Assembly (NCBI GenBank): GCA_030248065.1
Contig: JASAMV010002688.1
Span: 62,001-126,000, forward strand
DNA length: 64,000 nt
Direction of reading: 5' to 3'
Source of the DNA: Rhynchonema sp. JSB1_4
Taxonomy: Eukaryota > Nematoda > Chromadorea > Monhysterida > Xyalidae
In this document: one piece after another, positions 11,701-22,416 of the stretch
Layout of the letters: each line of letters begins with the position of its first letter
Numbering within the stretch: position 1 is the stretch's first letter
Notes under the pieces: model-generated
What the model saw: only the letters and a program-made list of their open reading frames with translations
The model's database searches: none
Told to the model about the DNA's origin: nothing
Made by a program: the position numbers and the translations under genes

Positions 11701-14700
11701 AGCCTAACCCTGAACGAAGGCCTGGACGTTGCATTTTTGTGGATAGTTCCTTTCCGTGGACAGGTCTTCCTGGCTGGCAGCCTAAGCCTAAGCCTAAGCC
11801 TGAAAGAAACCCTGAGCATGTGTGTTTTTATTGATGTTTCCTTCGTATGAACAGGTCTTCCTGGCTGGCAGCCTAAGCCTAAGCCTAATCCTGAATGCAA
11901 GCCTGAGCACCAACTACATGAATGCCAACTTCTGACAAAAAAATTTGGTCCATTTCTGCACCTTTTTATTTTTCGGGATTTTTTTTTCGGGATTTTTTTT
12001 TCGGGATTTTCGACGGCCACCTTCAGCAAAGCGGCATCACGAGCGGCGATATCAAGAAACTGCAAGAGTCTGGCATCAGCACCGTGGAACAACTGGCGTA
12101 CACGCCGCGCAAGGAGCTGTTGTTGATCAAGGGCATTAGTGATGCGAAGGCCGACAAGTTGAAGGTAGAGCTCCTCTGATTTGGTAGGGTTGCTGCCGCA
12201 CAATTAATCAGGTATCCATCAAGTCCGACCCCAATAATATCAGGCCGAGTCGTACAAGCACGTCAATATGGGTTTCACGACGGCCACCGAATTCCACGTG
12301 AAACAATCGGAGATCATTCGAATCACGACCGGCAGCAGGGAGTTGGACAAACTGCTGCAGGGCGGCATCGAGACCGGCTCGATCACCGAAGTATGTCGTG
12401 ACTGGGATTATTTTTGGACGTCCTGCCATGGAATGGGTTCCGTATCTTTGTGGGCCAGTGAACCTTTTGGACCACAGTACTTCTTGGGCTGTGTGACCTT
12501 TTGGGCCAGGTACTTTTTGGGCCAAGTACGTTTTGGGCCACGTGTTTATTTTTACTCAAATGACAGCCTGAACCAGGATCACGTCCACAGTACCTGTGGC
12601 GAACTGACTTAGCATTGATTATGCGAAAGTTGCACAACAGATGCCACATGCATTTTGGGTTAAGGTTTAGGCGTTCAGATTAAAACATAAGTAATATGTG
12701 GGTACCATTTGAGACAGACATGTCAGAGGGACAGACCCGCGTGTTGCAGTATGCGCCTGTCTGACTGACAAAAGTGCCCATAATAACCGGTACAAACCCT
12801 CTCACAACCTGTCCATCTCAACACTAACATTCTTTTTTGTTGATTACTTCTTATTTAGGTTGCGAGTTACGGAGATGGGATTGTTTCTGTCAACTCTTTA
12901 GGCCCTATTTGTAGCGTTGTTGAAACATTAACGGCTCACAAAACGTTGGAAATAGAAAGCACGTATAATTTATCGATCGCCATCAACACACAAGCATAGA
13001 CGTAGACGGCAGGCTGAGTGATGTTCCATGTATAATTACATAAGGCACGTGGGTAAAAACCATTTGACAGCGCGTGTCACATTTCAACGGTTTTTAGGGT
13101 GCCCACTCTGATCATGGGTGATTTTGGGAGCCGAGACGCCTTTTTTGCAAAAAACAAAACAAAACACCCCCCCCACCCGCGGGAAGGGGGGGAAAGCTTC
13201 TCTAAGAAGTAAAAAAAAAAAAAAAACCCCCTTCCCCCTTTCCCGTTTTTTGGCCCGCCCCCCCCCCCCAGGCGATATTTTTCTCTCTTTTTTTTGTTGT
13301 TTAATTAAAAAAAAAACACAACACGTTTTTTTTAAAAAAAAAAATCCACCCCCCCCTTCCCCCTCAAATATCTTTCTCTCCTTTTCCCCCCACCCACCCA
13401 ACCAACACCCCCCCCACCCACCCCCCCCCCCTCCCCCCCTTCTAAAAATTTTTTTTTCTTTTATTACTCCTAACTTATATATCAATTTTATTTTGTTTTT
13501 TTTTTTTTTTTTCTAACTTCCAATGTCTTAATTTTTGGTCCGGACTCCGAGCGTTCTGGAATCAACAATCTGGTCTCCTACTGGGGCAAGCGATCATGTG
13601 AGTAAAAGTAAACATGTGGCCCAAAAGGCACAACATGCACCGTGGCCCAAAAAGTACATGGCCGAAAAGGTACCTGGCCCAAAAGGTACCTTGGTCCAAA
13701 ATGTAACGTGGCCCAAAACGTTTACCTGGGCCAGAAGGTACATGGCCCAAAAAGTACGCCATGCATATGTGGCCAAAAAAGTTTACCATGTACATGTGGC
13801 CCAAAACGTACCTGGCCCAAAAGGTCACATGGTCCAAAAAGTACTGTGGCCCAAAAGATTCACTGGCCCATAAAGATACGGACCTATGGAATGTACTCCC
13901 GGTGGTGCGGTTGTATACTAATTAGCAGGAGGAAAGACACTGAATTTATTTTGCGCTGATATATGATACTTTTCGGTATTACGTCCTTTTGCAAAGGTGA
14001 CCCCAACCAAATTCATGTGCCACGGTCACCTAAATCTGCGATTTTTTGTGCACCAAAAAAACCCGAAGTTCAGGCACCGAAAGTAGGTCGAAACCAGAAG
14101 AGATCCAGCTTTTAGGAACCACTAAATGTTATATTTGCCAGATTTCATTTTTTTAGGTCGCACGGTATCTAAATTTTGTAAGAAAACAGAAGCGCCTAAC
14201 CGCTGTGGTAATGTTTGCCCGCAAAGCTGGAACGGTCCAGTACCAATATGTTTGACGGATGATAACGACAAAACGCGAGTTCAACAAACCAAGCAAAAAA
14301 GAGGAGGGCGGAGGCGCACAAGAACCACCCCAAAAAAACACAAAACCCCCAAACAAACCCAAAAAAACCCCCCCCCCCCCCCCCCCCCGTTGCAGATCTT
14401 CGGCGAGTTCCGCACGGGCAAGTCGCAGCTGTGCCACACACTGGCGGTCACGTGCCAATTGCCGGTGGACATGGGTGGTGCTGAGGGCAAGTGCTTGTGG
14501 CTCGACACCGAAAATACGTTCAGGGCACAACGATTGATTGACACCGCGGAACGGTGCGTTTGTGTGCTTTGTGCTGAACAAGGTCAACGCTGTTCTGTTC
14601 TGTTTTTATTTCGAATAAGAGCCCAGTGTCACGGGCGCCTGTCTAGGTCAAAAAGGACTTTTGGCACCAAGGCTAATTCAAGGCGAAAACCACTGAAAAC

Positions 14701-16431
14701 GCACAGATTTTAGAATTTCGTTGACATGCTGTAGTTTTTTTTGGGTGGCAGGCACGGCACTTTAATTTAATGAAAAAATAGTGTCTTCACGATAAATCAA
14801 ATGACTTGACCAAATTATCACACAAAGTATTTTCGAAAAACTTGGGACAGGAATTCATGAGAGCACCTTCAGAGAAACAATGGCGCTGAAATTAACTTGT
14901 TAATTGCAGCTTCAAGTTGGCATCGCAAGACGTGCTCGACAACGTGGCCGTAGCGCGATGCTACAACAGCGAACATCAGATGGCTCTGTTGGAAATGGCG
15001 ACGGCCATGATGGCTGAATCACGGTGGGTTTGTAGATGTTTCGACTGTACATTTGTACAAATGCGGTATTGTCTTTGTGGTGACGCGATTAAGAGGACGA
15101 ACATACAGAAGCCGTTGTTCTTCGACCCCCGAATAGTTTTCCACATACTTTTTGACGAACTGTATCGGTTTTTTTAGTTATAATTGTAGGCTTAAGTGCG
15201 GACCGCGGATCAAGAAAGAACCCTTTTTAAACGAAAAACAGTTCTTTAACGTAAGGATGGTACCCAGCCAATCGTAGTTGTCGTTCAACTCCGATTTACT
15301 TGACATGCTTGTCCCCATAAACGGTTGTCCAGACCCACCCAATTCATATTCAGCTACGCGCTGATCGTGGTTGACAGTTCGACAGCGTTGTTTCGCACGG
15401 ACTACAGTGGACGCGGCGAGCTGTCGGCCCGACAAATGTCGTTGGCGAAATTCCTGCGTCGTCTTGCCTTGTTGGCCGATGTGGTTCGTTTATGCTTTTG
15501 CAAGTCGATTCAATGCAGCTTCAGTGTTTGGTGCCGCGCGGTGAATTGCCGTGTTCGAATGGGATCCGAATCCCGGCTTCTTCCAAACCAGATTCCCGTA
15601 AAAATAGGCCCGGGATTGACTTCAGGGTTCACAGGACCGTAAAGTAACCAGAAACTGACCATCAAGAGCTGAAAATATAAACAATTTTCGCGCTTCGCTT
15701 GAGTTCAGTTTTGTTGTTTTGTTGTCAACACAAAGCAACAGTTAATGGGAGCGTTGTGTATGGATTGCAGTACGGTGTGGCAGTGGTGATCACGAATCAA
15801 GTTGTGGCACAAGTCGATGGTCAAGCGTCGATGTTCGCGGCCGATCCGAAGAAACCGATTGGGGGGCACATCATGGCACACGCCAGCACCACACGGTTAG
15901 GGCGTAGTGGCTGATTTAGTTGTTTTCAGTATACTTGCGCGCCGGAAATACCCGAAAAATAGGTTTTTTTTCAAAGCTCGGAAAAAACCGTTTTGTTTTC
16001 TAAGTTCCCAAAAATGTTTTTTCCGCAATGTTTTCAGTGGTCGTGAAATAGTGTCGTCAAAATGACTGAATGAGCTCTGAACAGTTCAAAATGACTACTT
16101 CTAACGTTCCAAGTGCATTTGTAGCTTGTTTCAGGCAATTGTCGGACAAAATTTTGACAGAAATAGGCACCTTCAAATTGGAAAAATGTTGACGTTTTAT
16201 CGAAACTGTATATTTTTGGTAAAAAAATACGCAATTGTTGTTTGGAAGTGCTGCCTGTCACATTATCTTTGCTCGCGGTCATTAATTGCTGCTTGTTTGC
16301 ATTGCAGTCTGTATCTTCGCAAAGGTCGTGGCGAGAATCGAGTGTGCAAGATCTACGACTCTCCGTGTCTGCCCGAGTCCGAAGCCACATTCGCGATCAC
16401 GGAGCACGGAATCAGCGATGCCAATGATTGA
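8702..16431 (+). CDS. RAD51: RAD51 recombinase (eight exons)
   Basis: Exons 8702-8827, 12027-12164, 12244-12390, 14396-14553, 14910-15023, 15354-15483, 15771-15895 and 16308-16431 join in phase to 353 residues (human RAD51 has 339). Exon 1 encodes a short Ser/Thr/Lys-rich tail ending TPLGRLE. It runs straight into [16 protein letters not shown] in exon 2, the helix-hairpin-helix domain. [20 protein letters not shown] follows. Walker A is GEFRTGKS, with Ser where Thr is usual. Walker B is [11 protein letters not shown], followed by [29 protein letters not shown] and the C-terminal [20 protein letters not shown] are also present. RAD51 forms the strand-exchange filament on single-stranded DNA in homologous recombination. 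Introns 1 (3.2 kb) and 3 (2.0 kb) are packed with mobile DNA, while the others are 80-410 bp. The gene looks intact. Confidence 0.95.
9051..9429. mobile_element. hAT-like element A, TSD TCCCGGAG
   Basis: A 379-bp element bounded by CAGTGTAGTTCCTGG and its complement CCAGGAACTACACTG, flanked on both sides by TCCCGGAG (9043-9050 and 9430-9437). Eight-bp duplications and CAGTG tips are diagnostic of the hAT superfamily. Inside each end lie direct copies of GCGGTTAGTGTACCT (about 9069, 9106, 9327, 9345, 9379). The AT-rich middle repeats CCCATTTTAGGCCTAAAAAT. It is non-coding, so it needs a transposase from elsewhere. Confidence 0.88.
9460..9871. mobile_element. hAT-like element B, TSD GGAAAAAG
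   Basis: A 412-bp element with ends CAGTGGTGTAGCT and AGCTACACCACTG, flanked by GGAAAAAG at 9452-9459 and 9872-9879. Its subterminal repeat is GGCGGCAACCTACCTACTG followed by TACC, in two copies near the left end and three near the right, all in the same orientation. The centre has a GCGCGCAGCGCGCG palindrome (about 9639). A long C tract adjoins the right tip, as in the neighbouring elements. It is non-coding. Confidence 0.88.
10338..10770. mobile_element. hAT-like element C, TSD GCGAAAGT
   Basis: A 433-bp element with ends CAGTGTAGTGGC and GCCACTACACTG, flanked by GCGAAAGT at 10330-10337 and 10771-10778. The subterminal repeat is GGTTGCAAGGTACC, three copies at each end in direct orientation. 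The centre contains a GCGCGCGGAGCGCGCG palindrome near 10562. It interrupts an older relative and is non-coding. Confidence 0.88.
10849..11255. mobile_element. hAT-like element D, TSD ATTTCCCC
   Basis: A 407-bp element with left end CATAGTAGTGGC, a slightly decayed form of CAGTGTAGTGGC, and right end GCCACTACACTG. It is flanked by ATTTCCCC at 10841-10848 and 11256-11263. The subterminal repeats are variants of TACTTACCTCTCACA, about three at the left and two at the right. It is non-coding and sits in the same older element as copy C. Confidence 0.85.
11452..12018. repeat. Inverted-repeat element with AAAATCCCG arms and TTAGGC-bearing core
   Basis: The left arm (11452-11556) is a run of AAAATCCCGAAAA-type units. 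The right arm (about 11966-12018) is the reverse complement, TTTTTCGGGATTTT, and the outer tips GTCGAAAATCCCG and CGGGATTTTCGAC match. The core has three ~90-bp direct repeats (starts 11675, 11765, 11856), each opening TCTTCCTGGCTGGCAGCC and running into three or four GCCTAA hexamers, the nematode telomere repeat. Its right tip stops about 10 bp before RAD51 exon 2, close to the branch-site/polypyrimidine region of that intron. No target duplication was identified. Confidence 0.7.
12441..13880. repeat. Fold-back element in RAD51 intron 3
   Basis: Left arm 12441-12575 and right arm 13575-13880 are inverted copies. Both are made of degenerate units of the type GGCCCAAAAGGTACCT, and the outer tips read GTATCTTTGTGGGCCAGTGA and its complement. 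The right arm holds more units than the left. About 1 kb of unrelated sequence, including a homopolymer-rich patch, separates the arms. The layout resembles fold-back transposons. No flanking duplication or coding frame was found. Confidence 0.65.
13160..13515. repeat. Homopolymer-rich low-complexity patch
   Basis: Runs of A, C and T up to ~20 bases dominate this part of RAD51 intron 3. Such sequence is prone to replication slippage and to consensus errors in assembly, so the exact base count should not be trusted. Similar short patches are at 4180-4375 and 14340-14390. Confidence 0.8.
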
Positions 16432-17841
16432 CGTTGTGTCATTCTGTCTGTGTCATTGGTCTTGTACAAATGTTTACGTTTTTTGAAAACCCGTATTTTG
16501 AAATCCTATGGTCAATTTACAAATTTGAAGGTGGGATTCCTGGTCATCGACGGGCGGCCACTTGATTTTCACGGTTTTGGAAGAGAAAAAGATGGTTTGT
16601 TTTTCTAAATGCATGGTTTCGGATTGAAAATTCTTCGAAAAAAGGAAATGATTGAAATTGGAAAACTAAAAATGAAAACTTCGTTTCTCGTGGCCATTTT
16701 ACACGCTTTTGTTGTGGCTTCCTGTCTGAGACAGGACATCTCAAAAAATATAAACTGACCATAGTTATCTTGTCAGCGTTTGTCAATTGCCAAAATGTAG
16801 ATACAACAATAATTGTAAGACCAACTTTGCATTATGTAGTAACAAGCAGAGCGTTCCAAAAAGCCCAAATTGTGATTTGATTTCGAAGCCGCCGGTCGGG
16901 AACGATTTTTTTGTGTTTTGTTTGTTGTGAATCTCCCTTTTTGAATGTGGTTCCAAGAATTTATGCTGATTTTGTTGTTTTTTGGACGTGTAACGCACTA
17001 TGGAATGTTACAAAATAGTTTTCGATCACAGGATTTTTTTACATCGAATGATGCTCAGTTCCGTTTATTTTTGTGGTCATTTCTCTTTTATTGAGGCTCC
17101 CGTTCAGTTGTTGTTTCGTTTTTTCGCGCCGCTTTCTTTTCCAGTTGTTCGTTGTTGTTTGCATTTTCGTTGTTAAAATTTTGTCTTTCCACCATGAATT
17201 TGTCTGGGTGCAGTGATGTTTGTTGGGTGCGTATTATACAACATACCGATTGGACGCTGCAAATGTGCACAAAGGAAATAAAACATGAATTTGTAAGTTG
17301 ATTGTTTCGAATGACAAAGTGGCGAGCTGTTGCGCTTCACGCACATTCGCACATGATGTGGACTCATGTGTGTACCTTTTGTGCTTTGAATTGCCGGACA
17401 GTCGTGTTGTGTCTCTGAGCAAAGTACACCCATTTGAATGACGTTGGATGGCGTCATCATGTGCCTTGCTGTCTCAACATGTTGGTTGTGCTGGGGTCTG
17501 GCTCCGGCAAAACTGCTGCGCCCTGGTGGTCGCATTGTCAAAAATCCAATTCTTCTGACAGTGGTTTTGTTTTTCATTTGAACTGATTCACTTCCGACCA
17601 ATTCAGGTAACAAGCCGAAGTTGTGCCCTCAGAACCAGTGTCCCGAAGAGTGCTTGCTGAGAGGAGGAGGCCGTGCTTCGGTCGTATCCAGCGGCGCTAA
17701 ACAGCGCGTGATTGCTTGCAAAATCCAGCAGGTTCGTGAGTTGCTGTGTGCGTTGTGCTTTGTTTTTTTTACATTTTCTTCACGATTTATCCCGAATCCA
17801 ATAATTTTGCAGCAGTTGACCGTCTCCGTGACCCGAGCGCC
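16432..17841. other. Spacer between RAD51 and the phosphorylase kinase gene, with an orphan exon-like frame
   Basis: Mostly AT-rich sequence without a recognised gene. From 17608, after a good acceptor (AATTCAG), a cysteine-bearing frame (CPQNQCPEEC) runs to a donor at about 17730. It could splice at 17813 into a frame that stops at 17881. That frame differs from the one used by the kinase gene on the same bases. It may be a small separate transcript, a 5' exon of the kinase in an alternative transcript, or chance. Confidence 0.35.
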
Positions 17842-20800
17842 ATGCAATCGCAACGCTATCGTCAGTATTCGGAGGGAATGAGTGTCGATTCAGAGGACGA
17901 ATCCAGTCGGGGTTCGTTGGATTTGTCAGTCCATTATTTGTTTGTCATGCGGGCGTCGCTGCGTCCCAATGCATGAAACTCGGTGTGATTGTCATTTAGG
18001 CCGTTGTTTTTGGCATTGCCCATTTGCACGTGCATTCCAGTCCCTGTCGCTCGCTGCCGATTGCCAGCGTCGATTTGTATTTTTTCTAAAACATGTCTCC
18101 GCCCGCGCCCACTGCGTTCAACCAACGTGTAGGATACGCTGTACCGGCTAAAATGTTTGGAAAAAATATAAATCTAAATAGAATGGACATTGCTGATCTG
18201 CAGCGTCAGGGTCCAATGCCCCGCTGTGAGATTACCGTCATGTGCTCTTTTGGTCATTGTGCGCCCTCAGTATCAATTGTCCTTTTCAGGCGGCAGTTTC
18301 TACATGAGCGCCAGTGATGTGTCCTTGGTGAATCAGGGCGAAAGCAAGGATGAAGTGTGTCTGCGTGACGGACGTGCATTCTACCAGAACTATGAACTCT
18401 ATGAGGTGTTGGGAAGGTCGGTTGTGTTGTCGTACTTTAAATTTGTATTTCACCAGGTGAGGTACACGCGACCTGCAGCTCACGCAAGAAACTCGGCAAT
18501 GGAAAGAAGCCTTTGTCGATTTTTGTGCTGTGATCGACCTTTTCTATCGTAGATCGAGGTCCACAGGTCTGCAGAGTAAATACGAAAACTTGCGGAAAGA
18601 AACCTGGCCGTTGTCCGGAACCTACATTTTGTTTTTATCGCGCTTCGAATGCGCTATGCGACCCCAACACGTCCTGTCCTAACGTCCTAACATGTCCTGT
18701 GATCTGTCCTGATGTCCGTGATCTTTCTCTCTCCTTGGCGCTTTTTGTAGCTTTTATTTGCTGTGGTTTTGTTATAACCAGTGTTGTAACTATTTTCATT
18801 TCCGTAATTGTCCCACCCGGTCTTGTAACTTTGCTTCTATCACTAATTTACGTGCATGGTTTTATGCGTCACTGAGAGCAATAAACAACAAACAACAACC
18901 CCAACACGTTTGTGCCGATGATCTGGCTGTTGTTTGCACAGGGGCATGGCATCGACGGTGCGACGCACGATCGAGAAACGAACGGACAAGAACTTTGCGG
19001 TCAAGATCGTCGACGTCACCACTGAACATCAGAACGCCAAGGACGCCGCGCGACTCAACGAGGAGACCAAGGCCGAAGTGGCCATACTCAGGGAATTGCA
19101 GGGTCATCCGAATATCAGTTGGTTGCATTCAATTATAGGCCAACTTCTAGGGGCAGCGTTGAGAGTCCTCGACCTTGACGAGCGTATCCAAACTCATGAC
19201 AGACGGTGGTATTATCATTTGCTCAGCAGGCTGCCACCACTTGAAGCCAATGGAATCTTTTCCTCTGCCTATCAGTCTCCTTGTACCATTTTTCAGGCTT
19301 AAAAACTAGTTCTAATAGGATGTTGTTCAGGTCCACTGCAGATCTGAGAAATTCACTGACTCGTCGTTTTCAGTTGAGCTGCATGATTACTGCGAGACGC
19401 CGTCGTATCTGTTTCTGGTCTTCGAAATGTGAGTATGCTTTTATTATTTTTGAAGCTCACTGTTCCCCATTTCAGTTGATGGTTGGTGGATCCAAGATGT
19501 GACCAAGCACATTAGTGTCCTGGTGGTGGAACCCGTTAATCATCTTTGTCATTATTCATTACATGAATATGGGGTGCATAATGCCCGGGCCGGCCAAACC
19601 CAATTGATTACGTCTGTCACAGGGCTCCATTGGGCGAACTGTTCGATATGTTGACGCGCGAGGTGACGTTCAGTGAGAAACGCACGAAGCGAATAATGCG
19701 ACAAGTGCTGGAGGGACTCGAGTACATGCACAGCAAGAACATTGTGCATCGCGATATGAAGGTGAGCGGGATATTTGATGTGGATCACACGACACCGAAT
19801 AGAAGCCTGTCCGAATAGATGTCCCCTTTTATTATTTCGAAATGATATCCGGTTTTCGAGATGAACTCGACCTGAAGCCGCCATTGGTGAATAATTATTG
19901 CCGATTTGTTGATTATCTAGTTAGTTGATAGGAAGCAGTTTCAAGCTCGCACGAGGTTACACACGCTTGGAGGACCAGAAGTCGGGCGAAATTGGCGTGG
20001 TGTAAACGATGCTGCTTATTTTTGGCCAACAGTGGGTGATATACTGTATATTTTACAAGATAATCTTGTTTTTCAGCTGGAGAACATACTGTGCATCACG
20101 CAAGACAAAATTGTGCTCACTGATTTTGGGTTCGCGCAGAAACTGCAGCCGAACGAGAGGTTGAGAGGTGCGTTACTGGGGATTTTTTTGAACTGTGAAT
20201 TTGATGAACATGCGGTTGTCATTCAGTGGATGTTCCTGTTCAGAATTGTGTGGCACGCCCGGCTACTTGGCACCCGAAACATTGCGCAGCTCGATGTATG
20301 ACGACACCGCTGGCTATCACTTACCGGTGGATCTCTGGGCATCTGGAGTCATACTGTACACATTGTGAGTGCGAGCATTGGGTCACGTTTGGTTTTATGA
20401 ACAAATTTGTAGAACAGTATTGAAATTGATCCATGTGAATTTTATGTCTTTTAAAGTTTCGCCCCGGCGTGATCTGATTGTTTTCACGGTGTTCGTGTGC
20501 TTCGAATGCAGTGAATGAAGGGCCCCACAATGTTTCACAAACGGAAACGAGTAACACTTTTGTGGTGCACAAGCACAACAGCATCGTTTGCTTCTTTGCA
20601 GACTTGCCGGCTACGCTCCCTTCTATCATCATCAGCAGGTATGTTGCCAGTGACTGTGCTTCCTTAGCACCCGCAACCCGCATTTTGCATTAATATTATC
20701 ATTCGAATGATACACAAACGTTTATGAATGACATGGTAATGAATAATGTGATGTTGCAGATGCGAATGCTGCGTATGATACAAGAGGGACGGTACGAATT

Positions 20801-21855
20801 CAAAAGCGAGCAGTGGGATACGATCAGCAACGACGCTAAAGCATTGGTTGGTGGGAGAGGGGGTGGTAATTTTTTATGGTTGTTTGTTGCTGCTGTGGCA
20901 CGTTCGAATTGCGAAGCTGATCATTGTTCGTTGTCCAGATTCGGCATATGCTGTGTGTTGACCAAGACCAACGTTACACGGTGAAACAAGCGCTCGATCA
21001 CCCCTTTCTCGCACCAGTGGTTGGTTGTTGGATATGTACAGATTTGTCACCTGAAATTAATTGATGCAGTACTCATGTCAACTATGGACCACTTTGTTTT
21101 CAGTCATGCGTGGTGGACGTGTCGAAGAAGATCCACGCAAAACGCCGGTTTCAGGTGTGCTTTGCTTTTGTAAATAAAATATCCCCATTTTTTGTTGGTT
21201 TGGCCCTAATTTAGGTGTCATAACGTCCTTTGACACCTAAACCTCTTGCAGCGCAGCGTTGATTGTGTGCGCTTCCTAATTCGACTGACACGAATGCCCG
21301 ATTACAATCGCGAAATGGATCGCGCTGCGCTCAAGAAACGGCCGTACAGAGATCGACAGGTTTGGCGACGTTTTGTGAGTTCGTGTTACGTGTAAAGTTT
21401 GGGAGATCCAATTTGCACCGGTGATTTCTTGTTTTGCTCGGAAACAAGTCAATCTGGATCAAGTCACTCGCTAAAACTCTTCGACATCACTGTGCAGATT
21501 GTAACATGAAACTTTTAAAAATAGAAAATTTGAAAAAATATGCCCTGGCTACATTTGGGATGCGAATGAGCATGAACAATAGTCCGCGTGTTGCATTTTC
21601 AACCGTAATGTGACCTGATTTCCGTGTCAAGCGAACATGCTGACACGTGTTCCGGTTCCGGTTCAACCATGCTTGACCGGCGTAAACCCAAATGCAATGA
21701 TTGGCGTGCACTTGCAGATCCGTCACGAGTCTGAGGCGACCGTCTTCCTTGTGTTCGGTCACTGGGTGCAGAAGGGTTACAAGGAGTCACGTGACATGTT
21801 GTTCGCGAATCAGCCGCGACCAAAGAGACGCAGACATGATGACACGAGCACGTGA
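17842..21855 (+). CDS. PHKG: Phosphorylase kinase catalytic gamma subunit (13 exons)
   Basis: Exons 17842-17911, 18290-18416, 18942-19117, 19374-19428, 19623-19761, 20077-20167, 20244-20364, 20602-20638, 20760-20846, 20939-21019, 21104-21154, 21252-21359 and 21718-21855 give 426 residues in phase. The start is typical of the gamma subunit: [20 protein letters not shown]. Then come the ATP lysine in [18 protein letters not shown] (catalytic Asp and Asn), [10 protein letters not shown] (DFG), [10 protein letters not shown] and [20 protein letters not shown]. The C-terminal block [20 protein letters not shown] matches the calmodulin-binding tail that anchors PhK gamma in its holoenzyme. The enzyme phosphorylates glycogen phosphorylase in response to calcium and cAMP signalling. 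The first ~30 residues are Ser/Asp-rich and less certain. A hAT-like element sits 29 bp past the stop. Confidence 0.95.
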
Positions 21856-21884
21856 TGCAAATTGGCGGCAATTTGAATCGGGTT

Positions 21885-22408
21885 TAGGGTTAGAGAGATG
21901 TCGGGTGTCGGCTGTCGGGTGTCGGGTGTCGGGTGCCAAAAAAGTGTAGGTGTCGGGTGTCGGGTGTCGGGTACCCCCAGATGTCGGGTGTCGGGTTTTT
22001 TTGGACCCGACACCCGACAGCCGACACCCGACACTTACGGTTCAAAACATCAGTTTTGCTGAGAGAAGAATTTTGGGAGAAAATTTTCTTCGGATCAAAT
22101 GTTTCCGAAGACGCAGAATGTGACATTTTGGTGTTTATTTCGTGTGAAAATACTTGAATTCAGTAACCCGAGCCAAAAATTGCACTAACGATGCAAATGA
22201 GCAAAAATTTGCCTGTTTTTGTTACAAAAACAGGTGTCGGGTGTCGGGTTTTTTTCAAAAACTAGATGTCGGGTGTCGGGTTTTTTTACAACTGTCGGGT
22301 GTCGGGTGTCGGCTTTTTTTCTCAGATGTCGGGTGTCGGGTGTCGGGTTTTTCCAGATGTCGGGTGTCGGCTGTCGGGTGTCGGGTACCCCCCCGACCTC
22401 TAACCCTA
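21885..22408. mobile_element. hAT-like element F with TGTCGGG arrays, TSD ATCGGGTT
   Basis: A 524-bp element with tips TAGGGTTAGAG and CTCTAACCCTA, flanked by the perfect 8-bp duplication ATCGGGTT (21877-21884 and 22409-22416). TAGGG fits the hAT terminal rule (YARNG). Both subterminal zones (21898-22036 and 22230-22386) are dense arrays of the heptamer TGTCGGG. They are mostly in direct orientation, with a short reversed run at 22012-22034. The middle is unique AT-rich sequence without a protein. It lies in the probable 3' untranslated region or just downstream of the phosphorylase kinase gene. Confidence 0.87.
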
Positions 22409-22416
22409 ATCGGGTT

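Noticed and set aside
11596..11897. Repeated protein-like frame with [16 protein letters not shown]
   Set aside because: It is the translation of the 90-bp tandem repeat with GCCTAA runs. It lies between the arms of an inverted-repeat element and has no splice connection to RAD51.
17608..17880. Cysteine-bearing exon as the first exon of phosphorylase kinase
   Set aside because: Its donor is phase 0, while the kinase frame at 17813 needs a phase-1 donor, so it cannot join in frame. It is kept only as an orphan exon-like frame.
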